Assembly (NCBI RefSeq): GCF_002412165.1
Contig: NZ_NXIA01000026.1
Location: 1-35,332 of the forward strand
Length of the DNA: 35,332 nt
Source of the DNA: Curtobacterium sp. 'Ferrero'
GTDB taxonomy: Bacteria > Actinomycetota > Actinomycetes > Actinomycetales > Microbacteriaceae
Direction of reading: 5' to 3'
The notes under the pieces were generated by a model. That model ran no database searches. It saw nothing but the letters and a program-made list of their open reading frames with translations, and was not told the DNA's origin. The number at the start of each line of letters is the position of its first letter. Positions within the stretch are counted from its first letter, which is position 1. The translations under genes were made by a program, and so were the position numbers. Shown in pieces: positions 13,612 through 21,352 of the stretch.

Positions 13612-15249
13612 GTGAGCACCCCGAGGACGCCAGCCAGCACGCCCCGCACCGCCGACGCCGACTGGTGGCGTGACGCCGTCGTCTACCAGGTCTACCCGCG
13701 GAGCTTCGCCGACGCGGACGGCGACGGGCTGGGCGACGTCGCCGGCATCACCTCACGCGTGCCGTACCTCGCATCGCTCGGGGTCGACGCCCTGTGGCTG
13801 TCGCCGTTCTTCCCCTCCCCGCTCGCCGACGGCGGGTACGACGTCGCCGACTACCGTGCGGTCGATCCGCGACTGGGAACGCTGGACGACTTCGACGCCT
13901 TCCTCCGGGCCGCGCACGAGCACGACCTCCGCGTCATCGTCGACGTGGTGCCGAACCACACCTCGGACCAGCACGAGTGGTTCCGGGCGGCGCTCGCGGC
14001 CGGCCCCGGTTCGCCGGAGCGGGCGCGCTACGTCTTCCGCGACGGCGCCGGTGTCTCCGGGGAGCTCCCGCCGAGCGACTGGGTGTCGAACTTCGGCGGC
14101 AGCGCCTGGACCCGTGTGCCGGACGGGCAGTGGTACCTGCACCTGTTCGCGCCCGAGCAGCCCGACCTCGACTGGTCGAACCCCGAGGTCCGGGCGGACT
14201 TCGAGGAGACGCTGCGGTTCTGGTCGGACCGCGGCGTCGACGGCTTCCGGGTGGACGTCGCACACGGTCTGGCCAAGGACCTCTCGACCCCGTACCGGCC
14301 CTCCGACGAGAAGGCGCTGCCGCTCGACGGCTCCGACCCGCTGTACGACCGCGACGAGGTGCACGAGATCTTCCAGGGGTGGCGGCGGGTGCTCGACGAG
14401 TACGACCCGCCCCGTGCCGCCGTCGCCGAGGCCTGGGCGCCCGCACCACGGCGGGTGCTCTACGCCCGCCCGACGGAGCTCGGGCAGGCGTTCAACTTCG
14501 ACCTGCTCGAGGCCCCGTTCGACGCGGATGTGTTCCGGACGATCGTGTCGCGGAACACCGCGATGGCCGAGGAGTCGGGCGCGTCCTCGACCTGGGTCCT
14601 GTCGAACCACGACGTGGTCCGGCACGCCACCCGGTACGGGCTGCCCGACGGCACCGACACGGACGCCTGGCTCATGACCGACGGCACCACCCCGGCGCTC
14701 GACCGCGCGCGCGGCCTCCGGCGGGCACGGGCCGCGACGATGCTCCTGCTCGCGCTGCCCGGCTCGACGTACCTGTACCAGGGCGAGGAGCTCGGGCTGC
14801 ACGAGGCGCCCGCGATCCCGCACGACCGGCTGCAGGACCCGAAGTGGACGCGGACCGGGCACACCGTCAAGGGACGGGACGGCTGCCGGGTGCCGATCCC
14901 GTGGACGTTGTCGGGACCGTCGTTCGGCTTCGGCCCGGTCGCGCCGCACCTGCCGCAACCGGCGGACTTCGGCGCGGTGTCGGTGGGGGCCGAGGACGGC
15001 GACCCGTCGTCGACGCTGAACCTGTACCGGTCGGCGCTCGCGGCACGGGCGCGGCTGCAGGAGGGGGAACAGCTCGACTGGCTCGAGGTCGGGGCGGACG
15101 TCGTGGCGTTCGCGCGGCACGACGGTTGGCGGTCGGTCACCAACTTCGGGACGGAGCCGGTCGCGCTGCCGTCCGGCTCGGTCGTGCTCGCCTCCGGACC
15201 GCTGGGCGACGGTGTGCTCCCCGGTGAGACGACCGTCTGGCTCGCCTGA
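13612..15249 (+). CDS. GH13 alpha-glucosidase (alpha-amylase family)
   Basis: Encodes 545 residues of the intracellular GH13 alpha-glucosidase type. It opens with DWWRDAVVYQVYPRSFADAD. Conserved regions are DVVPNH (111-116), GFRVDVAHG with nucleophile Asp215, VAEAW with acid/base Glu273, and SNHDVV with Asp334. A C-terminal beta-domain follows the barrel. There is no signal peptide. The likely substrates are maltose, maltooligosaccharides or related alpha-glucosides taken up by the cell. The GTG at 13612 was chosen for the TAGCGT box 7 bases upstream. The last codons and stop belong to a 20-base unit that is repeated twice more after the gene. Confidence 0.9.
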   Translation: MSTPRTPASTPRTADADWWRDAVVYQVYPRSFADADGDGLGDVAGITSRVPYLASLGVDALWLSPFFPSPLADGGYDVADYRAVDPRLGTLDDFDAFLRAAHEHDLRVIVDVVPNHTSDQHEWFRAALAAGPGSPERARYVFRDGAGVSGELPPSDWVSNFGGSAWTRVPDGQWYLHLFAPEQPDLDWSNPEVRADFEETLRFWSDRGVDGFRVDVAHGLAKDLSTPYRPSDEKALPLDGSDPLYDRDEVHEIFQGWRRVLDEYDPPRAAVAEAWAPAPRRVLYARPTELGQAFNFDLLEAPFDADVFRTIVSRNTAMAEESGASSTWVLSNHDVVRHATRYGLPDGTDTDAWLMTDGTTPALDRARGLRRARAATMLLLALPGSTYLYQGEELGLHEAPAIPHDRLQDPKWTRTGHTVKGRDGCRVPIPWTLSGPSFGFGPVAPHLPQPADFGAVSVGAEDGDPSSTLNLYRSALAARARLQEGEQLDWLEVGADVVAFARHDGWRSVTNFGTEPVALPSGSVVLASGPLGDGVLPGETTVWLA

Positions 15250-15289
15250 CGACCGTCTGGTTCGCCTGACGACCGTCTGGCTCGCCTGA
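15230..15289 (+). repeat. Three tandem 20-bp copies of the GH13 gene's 3' end
   Basis: The unit CGACCGTCTGGCTCGCCTGA occurs at 15230-15249, 15250-15269 (one T for C) and 15270-15289. The first copy contains the last six codons and the stop TGA of the GH13 gene; the next two lie beyond the stop. A 20-base unit shifts frame each time. Confidence 0.9.
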
Positions 15290-15380
15290 CGTTCCTCCAC
15301 AGGCGGGGTCGGGGTACCCGGCGTCCACAGATGCCGGGCTGACGCCTCCGGGCCGGGGGTGCCGTCGCGACGATCGGGGC

Positions 15381-17393
15381 ATGACAGAACCCACTCCTGG
15401 CAGACACCGCCCCGCCCGTTCCCGCAGCACCCGTTCCCGCACCGCACGACGCCTCGCAGCGGCGGCGGGCGTGTGCACCGCACTCGGCGTGCTCGCGGCG
15501 CCCGCACTCACCGCACCGACGTCCACCGCCGCCGACCTGGCGTTCCCCTACGTCGAGCAGTTCGACACCGCGGCCGGCGGCACCCTGCACGGGGACGCCC
15601 AGGTGGCCGGCGGTCGGCTCCGCTTGACCGATGACGCGAAGGACCAGGCAGGCGCGTGGTCGACTGACGACACGTTCGCGTCCGACCTCGGGCTCGAGAT
15701 CGAGTTCACGTACGCGATGTACACCGACCAGGACGACCCGGGCGCGGACGGACTCGTGCTGTTCCTCGCGGACGGCGCCGCGGCGCAGGGCGTCGGCTCG
15801 TTCGGTGGTGGGCTCGGGTACGCGTGCCGCCGCGAGTCGACGCAGGGCGGTGGGCTCTCGTGCGACCTCCCCGGGGTGCCCGGCGGGTTCGCCGGCGTGG
15901 CGATCGACCACTACGGGAACTTCTCCGCGCCGATCAACTACTCCGGCCCCGGGCCGCAGCCGGACTCCGTCGTCGTCCGCGGTTCCGGCGACGGGGTGAC
16001 GGGGTACCGGTACGTCGACGCGGCCACCGCACCGGGAGGGACCCTGACCGACGGGCGGACCACGCGGACCGTCCGGGTCACGCTGGTGCCGGGTGACGAC
16101 GGCGAGCTCGCGCTGACCGTGCGGCTCGAGGCCGGCGGCGCGCTCCGGACCGTGCTCGACCAGGTGCCACTGCACGGTGACGGCCAGGCCCCGCTGCCAC
16201 CGACCCTCCGACTGGGCTTCGCCGCGGCGACGGGCAGCCACGTCGACGTGCACGAGATCGACTCGCTGCGGGTCTGGCAGCCCGCCAACCTCGCGGTGGA
16301 GCAGGAGATGCCGGCGTCCGTGGCCGCGGGCGACGACGTCGAGTACGCCGTGACGGCTCGGAACGTCGGGCCGAACGCCAGCGCGCCGAGTGCCCTCGCG
16401 GTCGACGTGCCGGACGACCTGCACGACGTCAGTTGGACGTGCGCTGCCGACAGTGGGTCGGCGTGCGGCTCGGACGCGGGCACCGGCGACGTCACGACCG
16501 ACCTCGACCTGCCCCGCGACGGCTCGGCGACGATCACGGTGTCGGGGACCCTCGACGCGGGCGCGACCGGGACGGTCGAGAGCACCGCGACGATCACCCC
16601 CGAGCCCTCGTTGGCCGACGTCGACGAGTCCGACAACACCTCGACCGTCAGCGCACCGGTCACCGCGGCCGACACCACGGCGCAGCTGGAGACCGACAAG
16701 TCCGTCACGCCGTCGGATGGCGTCGCCCCCGGTGACGAGGTCGAGTACCTCGTCACCGCCCGCAACCGCGGTCCCGCCGACGCCGCCGACGTGGGTGCGG
16801 TGGACGAACTGCCGGAGCAGCTGCGGTTCGTCGGCTCGCCGGACGACTGCACGGCCGAGGGGCAGCGGGTCAGCTGCCGTTCCGACACGACCCTGGCGAG
16901 CGGGGAGTCCGTTTCGTTCCGCATCCGCGCCGTGCTCGACCCGGAGTACCGGGGGGACGGCTCGGACGTCGTGAACACCGCGGTCGCGACGTCGCCGTCC
17001 GATCCCGACGGCGGAGACCCCTCGCCCGGCGTCTCCATCGGCGTCGTCGGACCCGGTGGCGGGCCCGTCCCGTCGACCTCGCCGATCCCTGCCGCCACGC
17101 CGAGCCCGACCGGCCGGCCGACGTCCGGACCCGACACGACGACCGGGCCCGACACGACGGTCGGACCCGCCACGACGCCGACGGCCGTCCCCGCGGCCGG
17201 AGCGCAGCACGGCGGCACCGGTGGCGGCACCCGGAGCGCCCGCCTCGCCTTCACGGGCGTCGAGGACCTGGGCCGGACGGCGGCGCTCGGTGCCGGGGCA
17301 CTCGCGGTCGGCGGGATCGGCTGGTGGGCGCTCCGGCGGCACCGGCGACGCTCGGCGGACGCCGACGGGACGGCCACTGACGACGACTGCTGA
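15381..17393 (+). CDS. Cell-wall-anchored lectin-like surface protein with two DUF11 domains and LAFTG anchor
   Basis: Encodes 670 residues. Residues 1-50 are a long signal peptide (Arg-rich start, hydrophobic LAAAAGVCTALGVLAAPAL). About 55-305 form a legume-lectin-like beta-sandwich (GLEIEFTYAMYTDQDDPGAD, then VAIDHYGNFS), which could bind sugar with metal. Two DUF11 repeats follow, near 310-425 (LAVEQEMPASVAAGDDVEYAV) and 435-545. A Pro/Thr/Ser-rich stalk spans roughly 555-620. The end is LAFTG, a hydrophobic segment and RRHRRRS, a sorting signal of the class E sortase type. Likely role: adhesion or sugar binding at the wall; the ligand is unknown. No sortase gene is in the window. Confidence 0.9.
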   Translation: MTEPTPGRHRPARSRSTRSRTARRLAAAAGVCTALGVLAAPALTAPTSTAADLAFPYVEQFDTAAGGTLHGDAQVAGGRLRLTDDAKDQAGAWSTDDTFASDLGLEIEFTYAMYTDQDDPGADGLVLFLADGAAAQGVGSFGGGLGYACRRESTQGGGLSCDLPGVPGGFAGVAIDHYGNFSAPINYSGPGPQPDSVVVRGSGDGVTGYRYVDAATAPGGTLTDGRTTRTVRVTLVPGDDGELALTVRLEAGGALRTVLDQVPLHGDGQAPLPPTLRLGFAAATGSHVDVHEIDSLRVWQPANLAVEQEMPASVAAGDDVEYAVTARNVGPNASAPSALAVDVPDDLHDVSWTCAADSGSACGSDAGTGDVTTDLDLPRDGSATITVSGTLDAGATGTVESTATITPEPSLADVDESDNTSTVSAPVTAADTTAQLETDKSVTPSDGVAPGDEVEYLVTARNRGPADAADVGAVDELPEQLRFVGSPDDCTAEGQRVSCRSDTTLASGESVSFRIRAVLDPEYRGDGSDVVNTAVATSPSDPDGGDPSPGVSIGVVGPGGGPVPSTSPIPAATPSPTGRPTSGPDTTTGPDTTVGPATTPTAVPAAGAQHGGTGGGTRSARLAFTGVEDLGRTAALGAGALAVGGIGWWALRRHRRRSADADGTATDDDC

Positions 17394-17434
17394 CGGGAGC
17401 CGCGCGACCGCGGGGTCGGAGCATCCTCAGGGTG

Positions 17435-17453
17435 CGACCGGCCCCCCCGGTCG
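17435..17453 (+). terminator. Hairpin after the surface protein gene
   Basis: CGACCGG (17435-17441) and CCGGTCG (17447-17453) pair perfectly around five C's, 42 bases past the stop. Confidence 0.5.
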
Positions 17454-17473
17454 GGCGGTCATCCGGCCGGCGG

Positions 17474-17479
17474 TAGGAT
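17474..17479 (+). promoter_or_regulatory. -10 box for the membrane protein operon
   Basis: TAGGAT lies 35 bases before the GTG at 17514, with an AAAGAGG ribosome binding site between them (17503-17509). No clear -35 box is seen. Confidence 0.45.
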
Positions 17480-17513
17480 CGACCGTACGATCCGCACGCC
17501 CGAAAGAGGTCCC

Positions 17514-18170
17514 GTGTCCGACTCCGTGGACGACGCCACCACCGTGGACGACGCCACCCGGCGCGCACGGTACTGGCCGGTCCCCGTCCTCCGGGCGGTC
17601 CCCGCGGCGGTCGTGGCGCTCGTCATCACCTTCTCGTCCAACCATGCGGCGGGCTACGGCCTCCTGCTGTTCGGCGGGTTCGCGGTGGTCGAGGGACTCG
17701 TGCTCGCGGTCGGCTCGCGCCGGCTGCCCGGAGACGCCCGGTCCCGTCGGACCTCCCTCGCGCAGGCCGCCGTCACGGTGGTGGCCGGCGTCGCGGCACT
17801 GGCGCTCAACGGGTTCGGACTGCCGGCGTTCATCACCGTGGTCGTGGTGTTCGCCCTGCTCACCGGGGCGCTCGAACTGACGCAGGGCCTGCGCGCTCGC
17901 GGCCGGTCGCCGTTCGCGCGCGACTGGACCACCGTGGGCGGCATCACCCTGCTGCTCGCCGTCGCGTTCCTGATCACCCCGCCGGACTACTCCAAGCAGC
18001 TCGGCGGCATCGACAACGCGACGGGCACCCTCGACGCGTCGATCATCCTCGTGGGCCTGCTCGGGGCCTACCTCGCCATCACGGCGGTCTTCCACGTGAT
18101 CGCCGGCCTCTCGCACAAGTGGGGGACGGCCGACGCGGTCGCCACCCCGGACGGAGCACCACACGCATGA
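17514..18170 (+). CDS. HdeD/DUF308-like multi-pass membrane protein
   Basis: Encodes 218 residues with about six membrane segments, near residues 26-45, 48-67, 82-103, 104-122, 140-160 and 177-200. The short helices joined by tight Gly-rich turns resemble the HdeD/DUF308 type. The N-terminus (MSDSVDDATTVDDATRRARY) contains a short repeat VDDAT. The GTG at 17514 has an AAAGAGG ribosome binding site 4 bases upstream. The stop overlaps the ATG of the next small membrane protein (ATGA), so they are translationally coupled. Similar actinobacterial proteins are often given misleading enzyme names; the true function is unknown. Confidence 0.75.
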   Translation: MSDSVDDATTVDDATRRARYWPVPVLRAVPAAVVALVITFSSNHAAGYGLLLFGGFAVVEGLVLAVGSRRLPGDARSRRTSLAQAAVTVVAGVAALALNGFGLPAFITVVVVFALLTGALELTQGLRARGRSPFARDWTTVGGITLLLAVAFLITPPDYSKQLGGIDNATGTLDASIILVGLLGAYLAITAVFHVIAGLSHKWGTADAVATPDGAPHA

Positions 18171-18430
18171 GCACCCCCAGCCGTCGCGATCGTCTGCGCC
18201 CGGCCGAGCTCCTCGGGATCTCGGCCGTCGTCGCGGTGTTCATCGGACTCGTGGTGCTGATGTCCACGCGGGAGCTCGAACTCTCCGTCATCTTCCTCGG
18301 CATCGCCTTCGTCGTGGTCGTCGTCGTGCTCGCGATGCTCCAGCTCGCGTCCACGAGCGACCAGGACGACAACGACATGCTCGGCGGGCACCGGACCCCG
18401 GGTGAAGGAGACGGCGACGACTTCCACTGA
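18167..18430 (+). CDS. Small two-helix membrane protein
   Basis: Encodes 87 residues. Two membrane segments are near residues 15-33 (LLGISAVVAVFIGLVVLMS) and 39-60 (VIFLGIAFVVVVVVLAMLQL). A polar acidic tail (STSDQDDNDM) follows. It begins MSTPSRRDRLRPAELL, so the N-terminus is basic and probably cytoplasmic. The start overlaps the preceding stop in an ATGA, and its 3' end overlaps the MFS gene start. I do not recognise a named family; it may assist its neighbours. Confidence 0.75.
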   Translation: MSTPSRRDRLRPAELLGISAVVAVFIGLVVLMSTRELELSVIFLGIAFVVVVVVLAMLQLASTSDQDDNDMLGGHRTPGEGDGDDFH

Positions 18431-19898
18431 CCGGGCCACCCGACGGGCGACCGGGCGCCTCCGTCCGGAACAGGGGGCGCCGGACCTGCCTGCGCGGTAC
18501 CGACGGCCCGGGCTGATCCTCGGGATCTGCTGCATGAGCCTGTTCATCGTCTCGCTCGACGCCACGGTGGTGAACGTCGCGCTGCCGTCGATCGGCCGTG
18601 AGCTGCACAGCACCATCTCGGGGTTGCAGTGGGTGATCGACGCCTACACGCTGGTCCTGGCCAGCCTGCTCCTGCTGTCCGGCTCCACCGCCGACCGCAT
18701 CGGCCGACGGACGACGTTCCAGGTGGGGCTCGCCCTCTTCACGGTCGGCTCGTTGCTCTGCTCACTCGCCCCCGGTGTCGGGTGGCTCGTGCTCTTCCGC
18801 ATGGTCCAGGCGGTCGGCGGCTCGATGATGAACCCGGTCGCGATGTCGATCATCACCGCGACCTTCGACGACCCCGTCCGACGCGCGCGGGCGGTGGGTG
18901 TGTGGGGTGCCGTGGTCGGGATCTCGATGGGGCTGGGACCGCTCGTCGGTGGGGCGCTCACCGACGGGGTCGGCTGGCGGGCGATCTTCTGGATCAACGT
19001 GCCGATCGGCATCGCTGCGATCGTCCTGACCTTCCTGTTCGTGCCCGAGTCGCGCTCCCCGAGGCCGCGTCGGCTCGACCCGCCCGGGCAGGCGCTCGTG
19101 ATCGTGCTCCTGGCCGCCCTCGTCGGCGGTCTGATCGAGGGACCCCGGCTCGGCTGGACCTCGCCCGCGGCCCTCGGCCTGTTCGTGCTCGCCGCCGCTG
19201 CGCTGGTCGCGCTCGTCGTGGTGGAGCGCCGACGTGCCGAGCCGCTCATCGACGTCCGATTCTTCCGCAGCATCCCGTTCTCGTCCGCGGTCGTCACGGC
19301 GATCGTGGCGTTCGGGGCGAACGGCGCGTTCCTGTTCCTCGGCGCGTTGTACCTGCAGGAGGTCCGCGGCATGACGCCGTTCGAGGCCGGGCTCTGGACA
19401 CTGCCTGCGGCGGTCGCCACGATGCTCATCTCGCCGCTCTCCGGTCGACTGGTCGGGTCGATCGGAACGCGCGTGCCGCTCGTCCTCGCCGGGCTCGGCA
19501 TCGCCGGTGCCGGCGCCGTGCTCACGACCATCGGTCCCGCGACACCCATGGTGGTGCTCGTCGTCGCGTTCGTGCTGTTCGGGTTCGGCTTCGGGATGGT
19601 GAACGCACCCGTCACGAACACCGCAGTGTCCGGGATGCCCCGGGCGCAGTCCGGTTCCGCTGCGGCGGTCGCGTCAACGAGTCGGCAGACGGGGGTGTCG
19701 CTCGGCGTCGCCCTGGCTGGCACCGTGACGGGAGCCGGAGCAGTCGCCACCGTCGGTCCGTCCTTCGCGGCTGCGACCCACGCGATGTGGTGGATCGTCG
19801 TCGGAGTCGGTCTGGCGGTGGTGGCGATCGGGTTCCTGTCGACGTCAGCTGCCGCGCGGCGCTCGGTGGCCGGGATCGCGCACCTGCTGGAGGGCTGA
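18402..19898 (+). CDS. DHA2-family MFS transporter (EmrB/QacA-like drug exporter)
   Basis: Encodes 498 residues with 14 predicted membrane segments, as in the DHA2 subfamily of proton-coupled drug exporters. The first helix contains SLDATVVNVALPSIGREL, the DHA2 motif with an acidic residue. The loop 2-3 motif is GSTADRIGRRTTFQVG. ISMGLGPLVGGALTDGVGWR is the helix 5 antiporter motif. The frame starts at a GTG at 18402, overlapping the small membrane protein gene by 29 bases; no better start precedes the first helix. The substrate is unknown. A long hairpin follows the stop. Confidence 0.88.
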   Translation: MKETATTSTDRATRRATGRLRPEQGAPDLPARYRRPGLILGICCMSLFIVSLDATVVNVALPSIGRELHSTISGLQWVIDAYTLVLASLLLLSGSTADRIGRRTTFQVGLALFTVGSLLCSLAPGVGWLVLFRMVQAVGGSMMNPVAMSIITATFDDPVRRARAVGVWGAVVGISMGLGPLVGGALTDGVGWRAIFWINVPIGIAAIVLTFLFVPESRSPRPRRLDPPGQALVIVLLAALVGGLIEGPRLGWTSPAALGLFVLAAAALVALVVVERRRAEPLIDVRFFRSIPFSSAVVTAIVAFGANGAFLFLGALYLQEVRGMTPFEAGLWTLPAAVATMLISPLSGRLVGSIGTRVPLVLAGLGIAGAGAVLTTIGPATPMVVLVVAFVLFGFGFGMVNAPVTNTAVSGMPRAQSGSAAAVASTSRQTGVSLGVALAGTVTGAGAVATVGPSFAAATHAMWWIVVGVGLAVVAIGFLSTSAAARRSVAGIAHLLEG

Positions 19899-19946
19899 CG
19901 GCCGCAGCCGCACGGCGCGCACCGCCGCCAGCGAGCACTGCGGCCG
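19899..19946 (+). terminator. Inverted repeat after the DHA2 transporter gene
   Basis: CGGCCGCAG (19899-19907) and CTGCGGCCG (19938-19946) pair perfectly across about 30 bases that can also fold. It begins directly after the stop codon. Confidence 0.45.
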
Positions 19947-20073
19947 CCGACACCGTCGCACGAGCGCCGCAACCGGCACACGCCTCCGCACGACACGCCC
20001 GGGATCACGATTCCGGCACGGTCCCGTCATGATCGCGGGTCCTCCCGACACTCCTCATCGAAGGGGGTGGGAT

Positions 20074-20619
20074 GTGAACGTGGACAGCGGCACCGAGACG
20101 GACGCGCAGCTCGTCCGGGCCATCGGGCACGGCGATCAGCAGGCGCTCGCACGTGCCTTCGACCGGTACGCGGGGACCCTGACCCGGTACGCATGGGCCG
20201 TCGTCGAGAGCCGACCGGACGTCGAAGAGGCCGTGCAGGACACGTTCCTCACGCTCTGGCAACGTGCCCGGACGCTCGAGCTCCCGGCGGACACGATGCT
20301 CCCGTGGCTCCTCGTCGTCTGCCGGAACCACGCCTTGAACGCCGGACGGAAGCAGGCCCGACGCCGGGTCGCCGAGCTCCCGGAAGAGCTCCCGGCACCC
20401 GACGACCACGCGGAGGCCGTCGAACGGCTCCGCTGGGTCCGCGACGAGATCGCGGCCCTGCCCGAGACCGACCGACGGATCTGCGAGCTCTGCCTGGTGC
20501 AGGGGCACTCGTACGCCGAGGCAGCACAGATGCTCGGCCTGACCGTGGGCGCGGTCACCCAGCGGGTCGCACGGTCCCGCGCACGACTGAGGAAGGCGGT
20601 GATGCACGATGAACACTGA
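20074..20619 (+). CDS. ECF-type RNA polymerase sigma factor
   Basis: Encodes 181 residues with the two ECF domains. Region 2 includes ALARAFDRYAGTLTRYAWAV and DVEEAVQDTFLTLWQRA (residues 49-65). Region 4 is LPETDRRICELCLVQGHSYA followed by EAAQMLGLTVGAVTQRVARS as the helix-turn-helix. The GTG at 20074 was chosen because AAGGGGG lies 6 bases upstream; a longer ATG frame at 20029 would ignore that site. The next gene overlaps by 11 bases and encodes a single-pass membrane protein, the usual place for an anti-sigma factor. Which signal controls it is unknown. Confidence 0.92.
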   Translation: MNVDSGTETDAQLVRAIGHGDQQALARAFDRYAGTLTRYAWAVVESRPDVEEAVQDTFLTLWQRARTLELPADTMLPWLLVVCRNHALNAGRKQARRRVAELPEELPAPDDHAEAVERLRWVRDEIAALPETDRRICELCLVQGHSYAEAAQMLGLTVGAVTQRVARSRARLRKAVMHDEH

Positions 20620-21352
20620 ACCCCCTGAGGGAGACGACCTCCAGCGCATGCTCGTGGCGATGAAGCAGAACGTCCTCGAGCGCGCCACCCCGCGTTCCCG
20701 GCGCCGCCGTGTCCGCCCGGGCATCGCGATCGGCGTCGTCGGGCTGCTCGCACTCGGCACCGCGTCCGGTGCCGTCGCCCTGTCGCTGTCGCAGCAGGAA
20801 CAGCCGGTTGCGGCGCCCGCGGTGTCGCAGCTGCCCGCTCCGGCCCCGACCGCGACAACCCCGACGTCCGCGCCGATCACGGCGACCCCGACGCCCCGTC
20901 CGACCCGGGCGGCCGTCGCGACGCTCCCGACGACGTGCCGCGGCACGGTGCCGGCCGAGGACTACGACCGGTTCTTCGGGTCGACCCCGCTCACCGAGAT
21001 CGACCAGACGACTGCCTCGACCGGCACCGACTCCCCGGACATCGTCTGGACCGGCGGAGCGGCGACCCTCACCTGCGTGTGGGCCGACCCGAGCGCGGAC
21101 GTCTCGGGTCTCACGCTCGACATCGGGAAGACGGGTCCAGGCGCTGCCGACCGACTCGCCGACAGCCCGTGGGACTGTGAGGAGCGCGACGGCGGGCGCA
21201 AGTGCCAGCTGACGGTCCCGGCCACCCCGTACCCCGTGGACCAGACGACGACGGTCTTCGTCCGCGGCGACACGTTCATCGTCATCCGGCAGACGAACTT
21301 CCCGACGAACGGGCTCCTGCCCGCGATCGTCGGGGAGATCTGGGGGGACTGA
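20609..21352 (+). CDS. Single-pass membrane protein overlapping the ECF sigma gene (candidate sigma regulator)
   Basis: Encodes 247 residues. The cytoplasmic N-terminus is only about 37 residues (MNTEPPEGDDLQRMLVAMKQ), then a membrane helix near 38-60, a Pro/Thr/Ala linker to about 98, and an extracellular domain with four cysteines (TTCRG, LTCVW, WDCEE, RKCQL) that could form two disulfides. The usual HxxxCxxC zinc anti-sigma motif is absent. The 11-base overlap with the sigma gene strongly suggests joint function, possibly as an atypical anti-sigma factor or as a target. The extracellular domain is not recognised. The stop codon lies at the edge of a repeat-family palindrome. Confidence 0.7.
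   Translation: MNTEPPEGDDLQRMLVAMKQNVLERATPRSRRRRVRPGIAIGVVGLLALGTASGAVALSLSQQEQPVAAPAVSQLPAPAPTATTPTSAPITATPTPRPTRAAVATLPTTCRGTVPAEDYDRFFGSTPLTEIDQTTASTGTDSPDIVWTGGAATLTCVWADPSADVSGLTLDIGKTGPGAADRLADSPWDCEERDGGRKCQLTVPATPYPVDQTTTVFVRGDTFIVIRQTNFPTNGLLPAIVGEIWGD

Noticed and set aside
15290..15380. TCCACAG pairs as DnaA boxes or an origin
   Set aside because: Only two partial matches are present, with no AT-rich region and no dnaA or dnaN nearby.
14460..17342. A 960-codon minus-strand frame across the GH13 and surface protein genes
   Set aside because: It is the shadow of two well-supported plus-strand genes and is Arg/Pro/Gly-rich without motifs.
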